Source of the DNA: Diprion similis
Taxonomy: Eukaryota; Arthropoda; Insecta; Hymenoptera; Diprionidae
DNA: 64,000 nt
Direction of reading: 5' to 3'
Assembly: GCF_021155765.1 (NCBI RefSeq)
Contig: NC_060110.1
Span: 7,005,501 to 7,069,500, forward strand
Positions 36,197 to 48,270 of this stretch are shown piece by piece; positions within the stretch are counted from its first letter, which is position 1; every line of letters begins with the position of its first letter. Below the pieces are notes generated by a model. That model searched no databases. It was not told where the DNA came from and was given only the letters and a program-made list of their open reading frames with translations. Made by a program: the position numbers and the translations under genes.

Positions 36197-38480
36197 TTTG
36201 ATATTTAATACATATCAATGCCGGAAAACAGTGAATAAGAAATATTATGTGGCCCAAGTGATACCGAGGGTGTTCACACAGGTGCACGAATGTGCATGTA
36301 ACGTTATACATAAATGCCCATATTTTTTTCTTTTGATTTTACCTGTCAGCGGAATGACAGTCAACGCCCGACTGCTACTAATGTGTGTAACCACTGTACG
36401 TATCTAAAGTCCCTAGGGATTCGTCAAGTTTTTACTCGTACGGTAAAAAAGGACTTCCCAGCACCTAACTGCTAAGGCATTTGTCACCAACCCAGGTAGC
36501 ATTTTCTGTAGCATCCGATCATGGACGTGTTCGGCTGCATTTTACGGTAGAATCGGGCATGATCGTACCATGCTGCTGCACTGCTGTCGATATGCTCTAA
36601 GGTCTACTGCATGATAGGTGGTGATTCAACGGTTTTTCCTTGCAACCTTCTCGCGAGTGCACAAACTATAACGTGGTTTGTATATAACCCGGCTGATGCA
36701 TTTTCTAATTTATACATTCAGCGCCATGATGAGCAGCTGCAAAGGAAAGGGAAGCAGTTAGTGATCGCACATTATTCGGAATTTCCGTATATGGTAAAAA
36801 TTAGCTCGGTTATCGGTGAACTGGTGTTGCTTTTTTGCGGCAGAACATACATGTCATCCGCCACAAATCTGCAGCAAGCCTCTCTCAAAAGCGCACATGC
36901 GCAAGTCTACCTACAATGGCGGAAACATATAGGTAGTGGTCTGCCGGCAGGGTGATGCATGCGCCCCAGGTGATGCCATTACGTGGATTCGCGACAAAAT
37001 GCTATCTGCGAACTAATTGAAATCAACCATATTAAAAAAAAATATATATGTATATATATATATATATAAATTTTTGTTCAACTTCTTGTTAATACAGAGG
37101 AAGAAATTTTTACTTAAAATGGGAGAATAAAAATATTTTCGTTGCGGTACCGACAGATAGCGAGTTGAGTTGAATTATTGTAAGTTGTATAAGAGTAACG
37201 GACCCGGTATTGTCGTTCAAAAGTTTCTTGGGTTAGCCACAGTGGGGCGCTACAATCGGGGAGAATCGTAGCGCGCTTAGTTTCAGATTAGTCAGTCGAG
37301 CAGCGAGCAGCGAGCTCTAGACATGGTGACGACCTAATTTGGTGACGACCAGAAGTGTCCGAGACTGTTAACGTCGGGTCGGTGACGTAAGTGGTTTTTG
37401 GTGACCTGACTCCGGAACCGGAGTGTGCCGGTTATAGTTTTCGGGACGGCTTCATAAAATTAATATATTGACAATGTTGAACTTTATACATGATTGTCGG
37501 CTAGAATTTTTTATTATTTCTTTCAAAAAGATCGGCTCGCTATCAAACAATTCTAACTGCACTACAATCGTCTACAGACGAACTGCAAATGATTCCATTA
37601 ATTAAACTAGATTGGTTTGATGTTTTGTCGGCTAAATTCATATTCATAAATTCAAGAAGGAGAATGCTATAACATCCGACCAACCCGCTACAAATTTTTC
37701 CGTTTCTATTTCATAATCTTCACTAACTACGTCTAACTTTAGTACGACTTATAGACAGTTACGAGTAACTTGCGATAAACCAAAAGTTACTAGAAAGGCA
37801 TATTTGTTGCATGAAGCTCCACTGCTGTCGAACGACAGCAACCACGGATCTTATCGCTGATTACTTCACTCTCATGCTGTACATACATACCTCTACCCTT
37901 CGTATATGGATTAATATGGTAGCGTTTGTGGTGTAAAAAGTTGTCCAGGTAGAGGATGTAGGTTGTTTTCCGATAATTTTTTGAGTAAAAATATAAATAG
38001 AAATTTTACTCTTTAAATAAATATTTCAATCCTGAATTTTTAATTTATTAGCGTTAGACTTAATAAATGGAAAAAATAACTTCATTTAATTGGGACTTGT
38101 AAATGTCATTTAATAAGTTTTTTGGAAACAACGCTTTCACAAAGCGGATATCTATCTTTATCCATTTAATTCTGTCCTGCTATAGCAATTCTTGGCGCTT
38201 TTATTTTTAAATGTGTCGCTTTTGCTACAGCAGCACCATCTCATATGTATGTATGAATGTACTCCACTTTACGAACACTTTCTATACACGGGGATACTCC
38301 CCCTTACCTCGGCCCGCCATAATAAGACCGTAGACGAAGTGTCGTCAAAATCAAAACAACACGTAACAGCAACGTGTTTATCCTATAGTTTATTCACCTA
38401 GTTTTGATTATCACATCTGTCCTCTGGAATCAATGTGTTCATCACACGTATCTGATTAATTCAATAGTTGCTTAAGAAAA
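36197..38480. other. Divergent spacer between drebrin-like and SNX14 genes
   Basis: Both promoters must lie in this 2.3 kb. An orphan 114-codon open frame at 36611-36955 (+) has no recognised motif. A (TA)n tract lies at 37042-37068. A more G+C-rich block at 37230-37445 contains repeated GGTGACGACC and GGTGAC motifs and resembles the 3' part of a retroelement leader. The rest is A+T-rich. Confidence 0.45.
37230..37445 (+). mobile_element. Possible LTR-retroelement leader fragment
   Basis: A G+C-rich island starting GTGGGGCGCTACAATCGG, with AGCGAGCAGCGAGC and two TGGTGACGACC copies 14-16 bases apart. Sequences of the form TTTGGTGACGACC follow the 5' LTR in some insect Gypsy/BEL elements as primer-binding and leader DNA. 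No gag or pol frame follows, so this would be a relic. The call is tentative. Confidence 0.25.
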
Positions 38481-41400
38481 ATGATATTTCTATCTGGGGA
38501 TAAGATAGAGTGCTCCCTCGCTTTGATTGCGCTAACGTTTGCGGTGTTTTTAGGCGTATTTGACAGGTAATTTTTTAGGTTTAGTATTTACAAAAATAAT
38601 GATAATTACGAAGTGTCTATTCGCACTATGGAGTGACCCTTCACGAGATACTGTGGACACTTCAGACACATCAGAACAATTTTTCGTGACACGTTCAAGT
38701 TGAGTGACAATTTTAGATAGAGTTTTAATAAACGATCGTATTCTATCCCTTTCTAAAACCACAAGACACATTGGCGGCACGAATTACGCTGCTGGGGTCT
38801 GTCACCTTCAGAGATTGGGTATCCAAAAAATTCTATTTACCTAAAAATTGTCCAATTTTTTCCCAAATATTCGTGACATGTGAATATTTGGAATATTTAA
38901 CGTGTACTGTGTGGGTTCACTTTATATTACGATTAGCACAGTGTCATAATAACAGTAATTACTTCATTGTTTACGGAGTAAATATTCAAATCGATTCAAT
39001 CTTATTATTTCAGCATAACATGGATTGCAGCTATCAGTGCTGTGTATTTTATTGGTGTTTTATGGGGCACAAACTTTTTGCAATATGTAGGCTTTAATTT
39101 AAAGAAACTCCACTATGTGTCTAACTTGACAATAGGCGACAACGAGTCCTGTGGCGTCTGTGGAGGTGACGCCTGTAAACGTCATCGGCCGTCAAGAAAT
39201 TTGGCACGCATCAACGTCCCCAAAGATTTTGACGATGCATTAGAAAATGTAACTAGTCTTTCATTTGTAAACTTACAAGTAGCGCATTAAATTTTTATTT
39301 TACAAACTGATTAGGACCTGAATAATAAAATTAATTTATTATTTAATTAAATAAATAATTAAACTTCAATGATGTGTTGATTGGTTTTTGGGAATTAAAC
39401 ACGTTTAAAAAGAACACATAATTCATTAGCACTTTCAATGTTCTGTAAGAAAGGTGTAATTATATTCTTTTTTTCATAGAACGTAATCTTGACATGGAGT
39501 TGGAGTTACTGTACTAATTCTTGAAATATTTGAGTGTTAAGTAATATGAAAAAAGAAAAAAACACTACATTCTCAGTCATTGTTTTGTTTTTAGCTCCTG
39601 GAGCAGCTACTGCAGACGTATATTTGTACATGGTATTTGGAATTCTCTACTGACGAGGCTTTTGTACAGCAATTTCGAACCTGCATAGCAACTGCGGCTG
39701 GGAATATTGCTCAAAGACTTTTCCGTGTTGATACAGCAGCAGTAATTTTTGATCAATTAGTACCTATAGCTCTGCAGCATGCTCAGGACTGGAAAATTTT
39801 GGTCGATCGAGCTAAAGCTGAAGGTGGAAATCCTGCAGATTACGTAGCCGATTTTCTGGGGCACAGAATACATCCTGCTGCATACTCACGAGAAGCTGAA
39901 CTGAATTATCTCAGAGGCCTGGTCACCACGCTTATGCCACTTTTGCTACCAACTACACATCTCTCCATCAACAATAAAGTGATTTTTAATATACAAAAAC
40001 CTCTCTAAATTAATCATTCGAACACCTACTTAGTTTCATTCATTTCTCAGATTATTTTGAGAGAAATTTTGGCCAACTGGGTTCTTTTGCCTGCGATGGA
40101 TGCTCTTGCTGATCCGGATAACATTAATACTCTGGTCATTCTTTCCACTCATCACGAAGGCGAGTTCACCCAAATAGCGGACTCTGTTAATGTTCCGCTC
40201 CTACATTCTTGGGCTATGCCTCCTCTCCTTGTTGATAAAGTTCCCAATACGCTAAAACCGTCGTTAGAAGAGATCCTGAACAATCCCCAACTTCTCTATT
40301 TATTCATGCAACACATCAAGGAAATCGGACATGTTCATCTCTTACAATTCTGTTTGGACATCGGTTTGTATAGGCTGAAATTAAATTTTCCTATATAATG
40401 CATAATTATTGCATACGAAGAATTACATATTCATTCCAGATGATCTAAGCAAGAGACTATTGAATCCAGACATAACTGTAGAGACGGAGGGGAACTTGTA
40501 TGCAGTTGCCCAAAATCTCTATTCTTCTTACCTCACACCAGATACCCCCAATTATCTTCACTTGCCTGTTCACATATCAAAGGGATTGCAGAAAAGTAAC
40601 TATCATCAGTTTATTGAATATGATTTGTTCTAATAATCTTGTTTTTCAACAACTTTTTATTACTGATATACAGTTCTGGAAGGAGGACCAAGCAAAATTC
40701 AAGAGCTAAGAACTTCGCGACCACTGTATCAGGCTCACCAAGAAGCCCATACGATTTTGGAAATAACGTGTCTGCCTTCTTTCCATCACAGTTATCAAGT
40801 AATATTCATTGAGATTATGATATTTCAAAAAAAAATTTAAGAAACATTCTCATTATATGTTCTCTCACAAACAAAGTTTGTGCATTTCATTTAATGATCC
40901 TTTGTCAACACTTGGTTAAATTTATTCATTCATGCCTCTCATAAATTACTATTTTACATATATGGCTTTACGAATAATTATTGTTTCAGTTCCAGTCATT
41001 GTACGAAGTTTTCATAATTGAACGTTTCGGCCAGTTGACACTGGGCCACCATCAGCATTTCAAAAGGAATATGGTTTTTGAATATGGCAATCTTAATTCG
41101 AACCGACGAAATAATTATTCAATACCAGCGTCACGGTCACAAAAACAACCCAAATCTAGAGTAGACCCAACCACATATTAATGTGGAAGTTATCAATCAA
41201 CTTTTAAAATAACACGATCGTACATGGACAACAACGGAATCGATGACACTATGAAAGAAGATATCAAGAATGGAAACTAAGATTGCCAAAACCAAAAACC
41301 AAAGAGAATTACTATCTGGCTGAAACGTTCAATAAAGTAACTATTGCGCAGTAACTTGAACCTAAGAGACAATTATTCAGTATCCACATCACCGTCATGA

Positions 41401-43310
41401 GAACAACCCGTATCTATATAGTTTTTTTGGCAGTTTCTTAGCCTGCAAACTCAATTTTAATCAGTAAACGATCATGAGTGAATCGAAATACTTCGAGTTT
41501 CAGATTTACACTTTGTTATGTGGCCAACAGACACCCACAAGTCATCCAAAATCGATGAATCAACACAAGTAAGCAATTATAATTAAATTGCATAAGACGT
41601 GGAATACTTGATTAATCGCAAATTTTCATATTATTTTTACTGTGTCTAATATATGTGCCAGAAAATATATTTCAATTTCCAGACAATTTTTTAATTTTTT
41701 TTTTATTCCTAATTATGGTAGTTGGACAACTTAGTTGCAAAATTTCTAAAACCAGAAGTACCTCATGCATACTGTCCACTATGTGATTTATTCTCAAAGT
41801 AAATGTCTTTTTCATTCCGTTTTATCAGTCAAGGAGGACCGATTGGTATGGGGAGTAGATTTAGCAGCCAGATTGGTCGAATCCAGCGGGTATTGCGGAC
41901 CTCTGCTGTTGATGGAGCACCGTATCAACAAGAAAACGTTTATCAAGCCGAAGAGGTTGATTGTACACCCAGACTTCATCCAATTTCAAATTCCTATGAA
42001 GATGGAGGAAATAGAGATCTCACTACCTGGCGTGTTACAGTCCCTCATGTCGATGGAGGTGGCGCACAGCCACTTTACATGATTGCAGTTCACAGCGTAG
42101 CACAAGAAAAATCTTGGACCGTGTTAAGGAGAGACATAGATTTTTATTCTCTCAGAACACGACTTGCTGAATTCCATGGAGATCGAGAATTAAATGACTC
42201 CCCACTACCAGCTCGTAAAAATCAACACCCATCGTTGAACACAAACAGACAAAGATACCAGGACTTCTTGCAGAAGCTGCTGGCGAAGCCGAAACTTAGG
42301 AGCAGTGAACTGCTACATACTTTTCTCACAGCTCCTAATTTAGAGCCATACTATTCCAGTTATAGTACGCCAGATATCGGATTATTTTATCAAAACGTTG
42401 CTCACAAGTTACGGAAAGAGCGTGGGCAGCATTTGGATAAGTTCATGAAAACCTTTCTTTCTTCTATAAATATGAAAGACGAACGCGCAGATGTCGGTGT
42501 AGAACCGTCCAGTGAACATAGTCTCAGCATTTTACAAAGAAAAGGTCGGGACTTGGTGCACGTTGGACCGTTTGGCAACAACCTTGACCTCCCATCAAAG
42601 CTGCAGGATTTCCAATTCGTTTTTACCAATCAGCCACAACACGTGAAGGGCGCATGTTTCTGTATCGTTGAGGCAGGTAAACTGAAATTTAAATACAGAT
42701 TAAATTTAGTTAACAGCACAATGAGAATTGATATAGGAATATGAGATATTTTAATCTGACGTTTTATGCGATGCAATTTCTTATCTTTATAGATATCATA
42801 AAGATCGGAAGTGTCAATCATTATTGCATGTGCTTGCAATGTGTTAAAAATACTACATTTTTCTTTTTCAAATTTTTTTTCTCTCTTTCAGTCAATAACT
42901 TGTTGGAGGTACCTCCGTCGTTGGCTCAAGTTTATTGGCTAGCTGCTTCTCTATCCTACCAAAGCGTGGATCCATTAGTAAGTAAGCTGATGAATAAAAC
43001 GTTGGTGAAACTTTTAAGCGGTGGACGGGCAGCTGTTGTCGTTAAGTTATTACATGCTACAATATTGGGACCGAAATTACATGATAAAGAATCGTTGTCC
43101 TCTGGTCATGTCGAGACTAAAAAATTTGAGCAGGCTCTAGAAGGTTTGAGCTCGTTGATCCCTTGGTGGATCATCGGCGTCCATACAACCTGGCATAAAT
43201 TAATGCGATCACTTTTGGAACCGCTTCAAAATCCGGCGTTTAACAAGCACTTGGCATACTGTCTCCTCGACCAAATAGTAGCTGATCTGTTTCCTGAAGT
43301 ATCTTCGTAA
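38481..43310 (+). CDS. Snx14: Sorting nexin 14
   Basis: Nine coding exons, 38481-38566, 39014-39248, 39595-39978, 40051-40363, 40440-40595, 40674-40798, 41722-41798, 41829-42676 and 42892-43310, join in consistent phase to 880 residues (human SNX14 has about 945). Two N-terminal hydrophobic segments (residues 9-28 and about 30-50) form the ER membrane hairpin. They are followed by the Cys/His-rich CGVCGGDACKRHRPS, matching the family. Then come a PXA domain (about 90-270, with REILANWVLLPAMDALADPD), an RGS-like domain (about 305-435, with LFMQHIKEIGHVHLLQFCL), a PX domain (about 520-640) and a C-terminal nexin domain ending LAYCLLDQIVADLFPE. Family members sit at ER-lipid droplet and ER-endolysosome contacts and affect lipid handling. 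The 77-base exon at 41722 is the least certain, but fits the phase on both sides. Confidence 0.94.
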
Positions 43311-45250
43311 ATGATGATTGCAAATGATCTGTTTTAATTCTTGTCGTAATATTGTTCATAACACTTGCATACCTTTGCCATAAAAAGCCATTTTAAAGAT
43401 GAAAATCCAGTCATAAGAATACGATATACATTAGATTCAAATGAATTTATTTATCCCATATCGTTTCAATGTTGACCTTAACTTCTAAAGGTTTCTTCTC
43501 TGTTTATTCGAAGAGATTTCTGGAATGTCAACGTAAAGAAGTTCAACCTTAGATAATCAGTCTGATATAGTTCTCTTCGGATTTATCTTATCATTCTGAT
43601 TAGGAGTTTGAAGTGATAAAATAATATTGTTGCATTGCATGCAATAATCTTTCAGTAAGCTATGATAAACTCTGTAGGAATGTAGTCATTTTATTCTATG
43701 TATACAATCATGACCATACTGTTAACATATTTGTACATTTTATATTATACAGATCATTTAGTTTTGGGTAACATAAATGCTTCGTTATAGTAATTTCTCA
43801 AATCACATAATTTATACCGTGTTGGCCCGAATATAAGTCGAGGTTTTTGGTAAGCGACTTTACCCTCAAAAACCGTCCTCGACTTATATTCGGGATTTGC
43901 ATTATCAATTGTAAATTTCGTTATTGACCGATAATTTTAATATTCTCGCAATGCAATATTCACGCACTGTGCATGCCCGCCTAATCTCGAAAATCGAAAA
44001 TTCGAACTTTAATTTTTGCACCAGCATTTGTCGGGTTGCGTTGAAATACGGTATATCAGAGAAAAATGTACACGATTGACGTAAAATGAAGCAAAAGTTA
44101 TAGTAGTAAGTATTCTGCAATTTTACTTATATTCGAATCCAAAAAAACGTCCTGAATCAGAGGTCAAAAATTGGAGGTCAACTTATATTCGGGCCAACAT
44201 GTTAATTTGTATATATACTTATCTAATACGTTCCATATCGTGCCATAAAGCAAGATAGTTCTAATATTTCAATATACATATGTATAGTTTAAATAAGATT
44301 ATAAACCAGAGAATCAGTTTTTAACAAATAACAACTGGTATACTACCATAACCCTGAATTTGTTTTATATCTCAATAAGCACATGAATAATCGAGATGTT
44401 TCATCGATGATTATTGCTAAACTTGTTAGAGTTATTCTAATAAGATATTTTACATCCACAGAAACAAGACTGTATAGATATGTCATAATTATAAGCATTT
44501 AGTACTCAAAATTGAGGAAAAAATTTATGCGTAGTGTAAAACTTGTTACAAAAACGTACCCAAACGTTGGGTATATGTAACGTTTTGACAAACTCTGTAA
44601 TTGAGTGCAAGAAATGCAATTATAAAGTTTGAGTAGATTGAGATGTAATGTGCATCGGCGTACATATAAAAAATCTTATTCTATAGGTTCTTTACAAAAT
44701 TTTATTGCATTTACTAAAATCAACTCTTGATTGAAGATTTGACTGACACTGCGCATGTTTTTTTTTTCAGAGATATCACAAAGGACAGCGCAATGCTGAG
44801 TGGTAAATTGAGTAGATATAATAATACAATACAAATTATCCTTATCACACGTGCCTGCTTAGCACGTTTAAGCAAATAAAAAATTGAATTAGCCTAGTCA
44901 GGGGACAATAAAAGTGAATCACTTTTTCCCGTTGAATGTAAGTTAATTTTTACTAGCCTGAGTTTAAAATAGGTACAACTTATTTCACAAAGAAAAATTA
45001 CGCTGCACAAGTCAACAACTAATATGCAATGTGACTTATGTTTTCTAATAGTGTTTTGTGCATACCTGACCACTCTGAACTTAAAATTTGGACGATAATT
45101 CTTACGACCATCGTTAATATTACGAATTAGTTATTGATGTCATGATATTTGAATTATTGCCTCTTTGGACAACCAACTTTACTATTTCGTATTACACGAC
45201 ATGTTTAAGTCGTCATTATTTTGAATACATCATTAAATTACAAAAATTTT
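43311..45250. other. Convergent spacer between SNX14 and the first trehalose transporter
   Basis: It contains both 3' UTRs and a TIR element at 43820-44199. TTTATT at 44701-44706 is a possible minus-strand poly(A) signal for the transporter, though 550 bases from its stop. No AATAAA is seen close to the SNX14 stop. No coding sequence is recognised. Confidence 0.5.
43820..44199. mobile_element. MITE-like element with TGTTGGCCCGAATATAAGT inverted ends
   Basis: The left end (43820-43838) and right end (44181-44199) are inverted copies of TGTTGGCCCGAATATAAGT. A third copy of the CCCGAATATAAGTCGAGG part lies inverted at 43877-43894, folding back on the left end to make a local hairpin (43827-43849 against 43867-43894). 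The 380-base element has no coding capacity. The flanks show no obvious target-site duplication. The superfamily is not assigned. Confidence 0.8.
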
Positions 45251-46732
45251 CTAAGCTTTTATAGGAAGAGGCACTGACTTTGCTCCTAGTTCATATTGTA
45301 TTTGCTCTAAAGGCTTCCCTTTTGTTTCGGGCACAATGAAAGCAACGAACACTGTACCTAAGGCACAAATTACACTGTACATCCAGAATGTAGTGTGTGT
45401 ACCGAAAGCCAGTACAAGGTCACTGTAAGTCCTTGTCACTAAAAATGCCATCATCCAGTTGAAAAAGCAAGCACTACTACCAGCCACACCTTTTATTTGT
45501 GGTGAAAATAGTTCTCCAACCATCATAAATGGAAGTGGTCCAAAACCAAGGCTGCACATGAGGACAAAGAAGCAAACCGATACTAGTGGAAGCCAGTTGA
45601 TTGATGAAACATCCACTTCTATGTGCTCCAAGTAATAATAGGTGCCGAGAGAAAACATACCTATCGTCATTGCTACTATGGATATAAGAAGCAAAACTCG
45701 ACGTCCGAGTTTGTCAACAGTTAAAAGACTGATGGATGTGGATAATACCTGAAGAGCTCCAACAATAATTGTTGATGTGTCCGTGGAAATACTGCCGTTC
45801 TTGCCGAAGATACTTCCGGTATAAAAAACAATTGCATTAACACCACTCAGTTGCTGAAAGAACATCAGGCCGTAGGAAATTATCAACCCATTTCTGGCTA
45901 CTTTCGACTTTATTGCATCAATGAAAGAGCCTCTGTTTCTCATCTCTTCTGACAAGACGTGTTTCCGGACTTGTAGTTCCTGTTCAAGGTCATATTTAGG
46001 ACCACGCAGTTTCAACAAGCTACTTCTGGCATCTTCCTCTCTATTCTTCATTAGAAAATAAGTCGGACTTTCTGGCATGAATGAAAATACGGTGAAGAAT
46101 AACAAAGGTACAATTGCAAATGTTATGGATACATAGTATATCGGTATGAGGGTACCGAGAGCGTACGATATCAAAACTCCAGAGGTCAACATCAGCTCGT
46201 AGAATGCTCCCAGCATACCGCGTATGGCAGGTTCTCCGATCTCTGCTGTGTAAACTGGTACTGCAACGCCAAATCCTCCACCACTCAAACCCAGCAGGAA
46301 TCTGCCAATACAGAACATTACCACCGATTGAGCCCAGATGACAAGTGCCCAGCCAATGGTGTAAGGGACTACTAGAAACAGCATGCTTCGTTTTCTACCA
46401 AATATATCCATCATCAGACCCATTGGAATGCAAATTGCTGCTGATCCCAAATTTGATATTGAACCAATCCAAGAAAACTCTGAACTGCTTATCGTAATGT
46501 TGTACTGTTCTGCCAATTTCTCCCCCGAGTCACCACCTGATGTCGACCATCCCAAAACTCCACCAAAAGCAAGAGCTCCGATGGTAGCAGAGAGTGCAGC
46601 GGCATATTGAGGAAGCTGTTTTCCTCGGACAGACGAACCATCGTTTGACACAAGTGTCAGCTGTGAAATACCTATATTTTTTTCCCCCATCGTGTTTTGG
46701 CCTGACTGCAGCAGCGGCGTCCACTCTGTCAC
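45251..46732 (-). CDS. Tret1-like: Facilitated trehalose transporter Tret1-like, copy A (first exon not found)
   Basis: A single large exon of the major facilitator/sugar-transporter family, 493 residues from the splice acceptor. It opens with VTEWTPLLQS directly after TTGCAG, so translation probably starts in an upstream exon; an internal ATG at 46690 (MGEKNIG) is the fallback start. Twelve hydrophobic segments are present. Family signatures in order: MDIFGRKRSM (loop 2-3), GRFLLGLSGG, PESPTYFL (after TM6), FFQQLSGVNAIVFYTGSIF (TM7), DKLGRRVLL (loop 8-9), GELFSPQIKG and PETKGKPLEQIQ. Insect Tret1 proteins move trehalose across the plasma membrane down its gradient; other members of this expanded family carry glucose, and the substrate here is not shown by sequence. 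The neighbouring copy B has the same layout, indicating tandem duplication. Confidence 0.9.
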   Translation of the reverse strand: MTEWTPLLQSGQNTMGEKNIGISQLTLVSNDGSSVRGKQLPQYAAALSATIGALAFGGVLGWSTSGGDSGEKLAEQYNITISSSEFSWIGSISNLGSAAICIPMGLMMDIFGRKRSMLFLVVPYTIGWALVIWAQSVVMFCIGRFLLGLSGGGFGVAVPVYTAEIGEPAIRGMLGAFYELMLTSGVLISYALGTLIPIYYVSITFAIVPLLFFTVFSFMPESPTYFLMKNREEDARSSLLKLRGPKYDLEQELQVRKHVLSEEMRNRGSFIDAIKSKVARNGLIISYGLMFFQQLSGVNAIVFYTGSIFGKNGSISTDTSTIIVGALQVLSTSISLLTVDKLGRRVLLLISIVAMTIGMFSLGTYYYLEHIEVDVSSINWLPLVSVCFFVLMCSLGFGPLPFMMVGELFSPQIKGVAGSSACFFNWMMAFLVTRTYSDLVLAFGTHTTFWMYSVICALGTVFVAFIVPETKGKPLEQIQYELGAKSVPLPIKA

Positions 46733-48270
46733 CTGCAACGTAAGGTATATATTTATTGATTGGTTCTAAATATATTCACGTTTTGATTACTTTATTTCCA
46801 ATTTCCTGCAATTCAGTTACAAGGTGGGAAATATTGTGTTAAATACTTGGAATTTTAAATTCAATGTTCAACATATCTATTTATTTCGTATATAACGTAC
46901 ACTTTACTTTTATTATGCTACATTCAATACTTTGTTTTAAATTTTTGTAGTCCGATCAGTCTGAATTCACGCTTCGAGTATGACTGAACATAGAAATTAA
47001 ATTTTCTCCAACATCCTTGATACGTACTCCCATGTGTCTAGGTCGCATCACACTTGTGCTTAAATCGTTTGTTTTCAATATATCTTTAACCATGGTTAGT
47101 GTATTCAAGTGTATGTCATACCATTAAGCCTTAAAAACATCTGTTATGCTTTGGTATACATTATCCACTTGAAAGATAGATTACTCGACTGTTTCGTTGT
47201 AACAAAAAAAAAAGGCGAGAATAATAGAATCTCAAATTAGTAATTTTTTCTCGATATAACAATGTTTTCAACTGCACCTCATTAGTATTAACAAGTAACT
47301 GTTTACGGACATGTCGTTGCGAAATACTGTAAAACACATACCTTCGAAATAGATGTGGAATAAAATGCGTTACGTTCCAAAGGACAAAGAAAACAAATTT
47401 GCTTAAGCTTATCAACTATGTTGTTCACGGAGAATGAACTAATACTGAGAAGTAGAGTTTATAATGTCATGAATTTATACTGGTTGACAAGGTTTTCCGA
47501 ATTTTATTTGTGCTAATCTTATCTTATGGATTTGATATTTAATTGCAAGTTCGCAGATAAACAGATGGTTTAGGAAGGTATTGTACAAAGATCTAAGGAG
47601 AAGGTGGTTAGACAACAAATTTACCAAGAATAATTTATTGAAAATATTTAGATCAATGAATACACAATATTACAGACATCTTGACACTTTTTATCATACA
47701 TTTATATTTTGCTAAGAACACAGGCATTCGGTTAAATTTTAATAGTATATCCTTGTCAATACTCGAACCGATTAAATATATTTACAAAAGAATCAGTCTT
47801 ACAAGAGAATCGATGTTGATTGTACATCAGTATTATACAGTGTATTACTGTAAAGCAGAGTAACTTGATTCAATAATTCTCATTTATACTAATATATTTA
47901 CTTTAAAGAAATTCTTTTTGTTCTGCTTGAAAATTGGATAGAGTGTGAGCTAAGTTGTCGCTCACTTTGTACCTGTTATTGATCTCTAAGAAAACACACA
48001 TTACAAGTTCTTTTTACTGACTCTTTACTACTCTTTTTTAGTGACTGTGAGACAATCTTTTGGCTTTATTATATATCGCTTATAGGTGACTGAGTTTATT
48101 ATTACGTTTTCAGGGTGCTTATTCACACTTAAATAACTTGGGTCAGCAGCAGACTAAAGTAACAAGCACCTGTTGGACGTTGGCAAAAATACTTTATTCT
48201 GACCAGAATTGTACTCGCCGGTCGAGTTAAGTACTGTTTTATCAATTCTATGAACCGAGATCCTTGTTTT
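46733..48270. other. Spacer between the two Tret1-like copies
   Basis: It should contain the promoter and first exon of copy A and the 3' UTR of copy B (TTTATT at 48193-48198, 73 bases past the copy B stop). No short coding exon with a well-supported donor could be fixed by eye. Confidence 0.5.
48193..48198 (-). terminator. Poly(A) signal of Tret1-like copy B
   Basis: AATAAA on the minus strand, 73 bases after the stop codon at 48271. A second copy lies at 48065-48070. Confidence 0.5.

Noticed and set aside
40981-41181. 66-codon frame after a good acceptor inside SNX14
   Set aside because: It lacks a convincing donor in the right phase and similarity to SNX14; the exon at 41722-41798 fits better. 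Kept only as a possible alternative.
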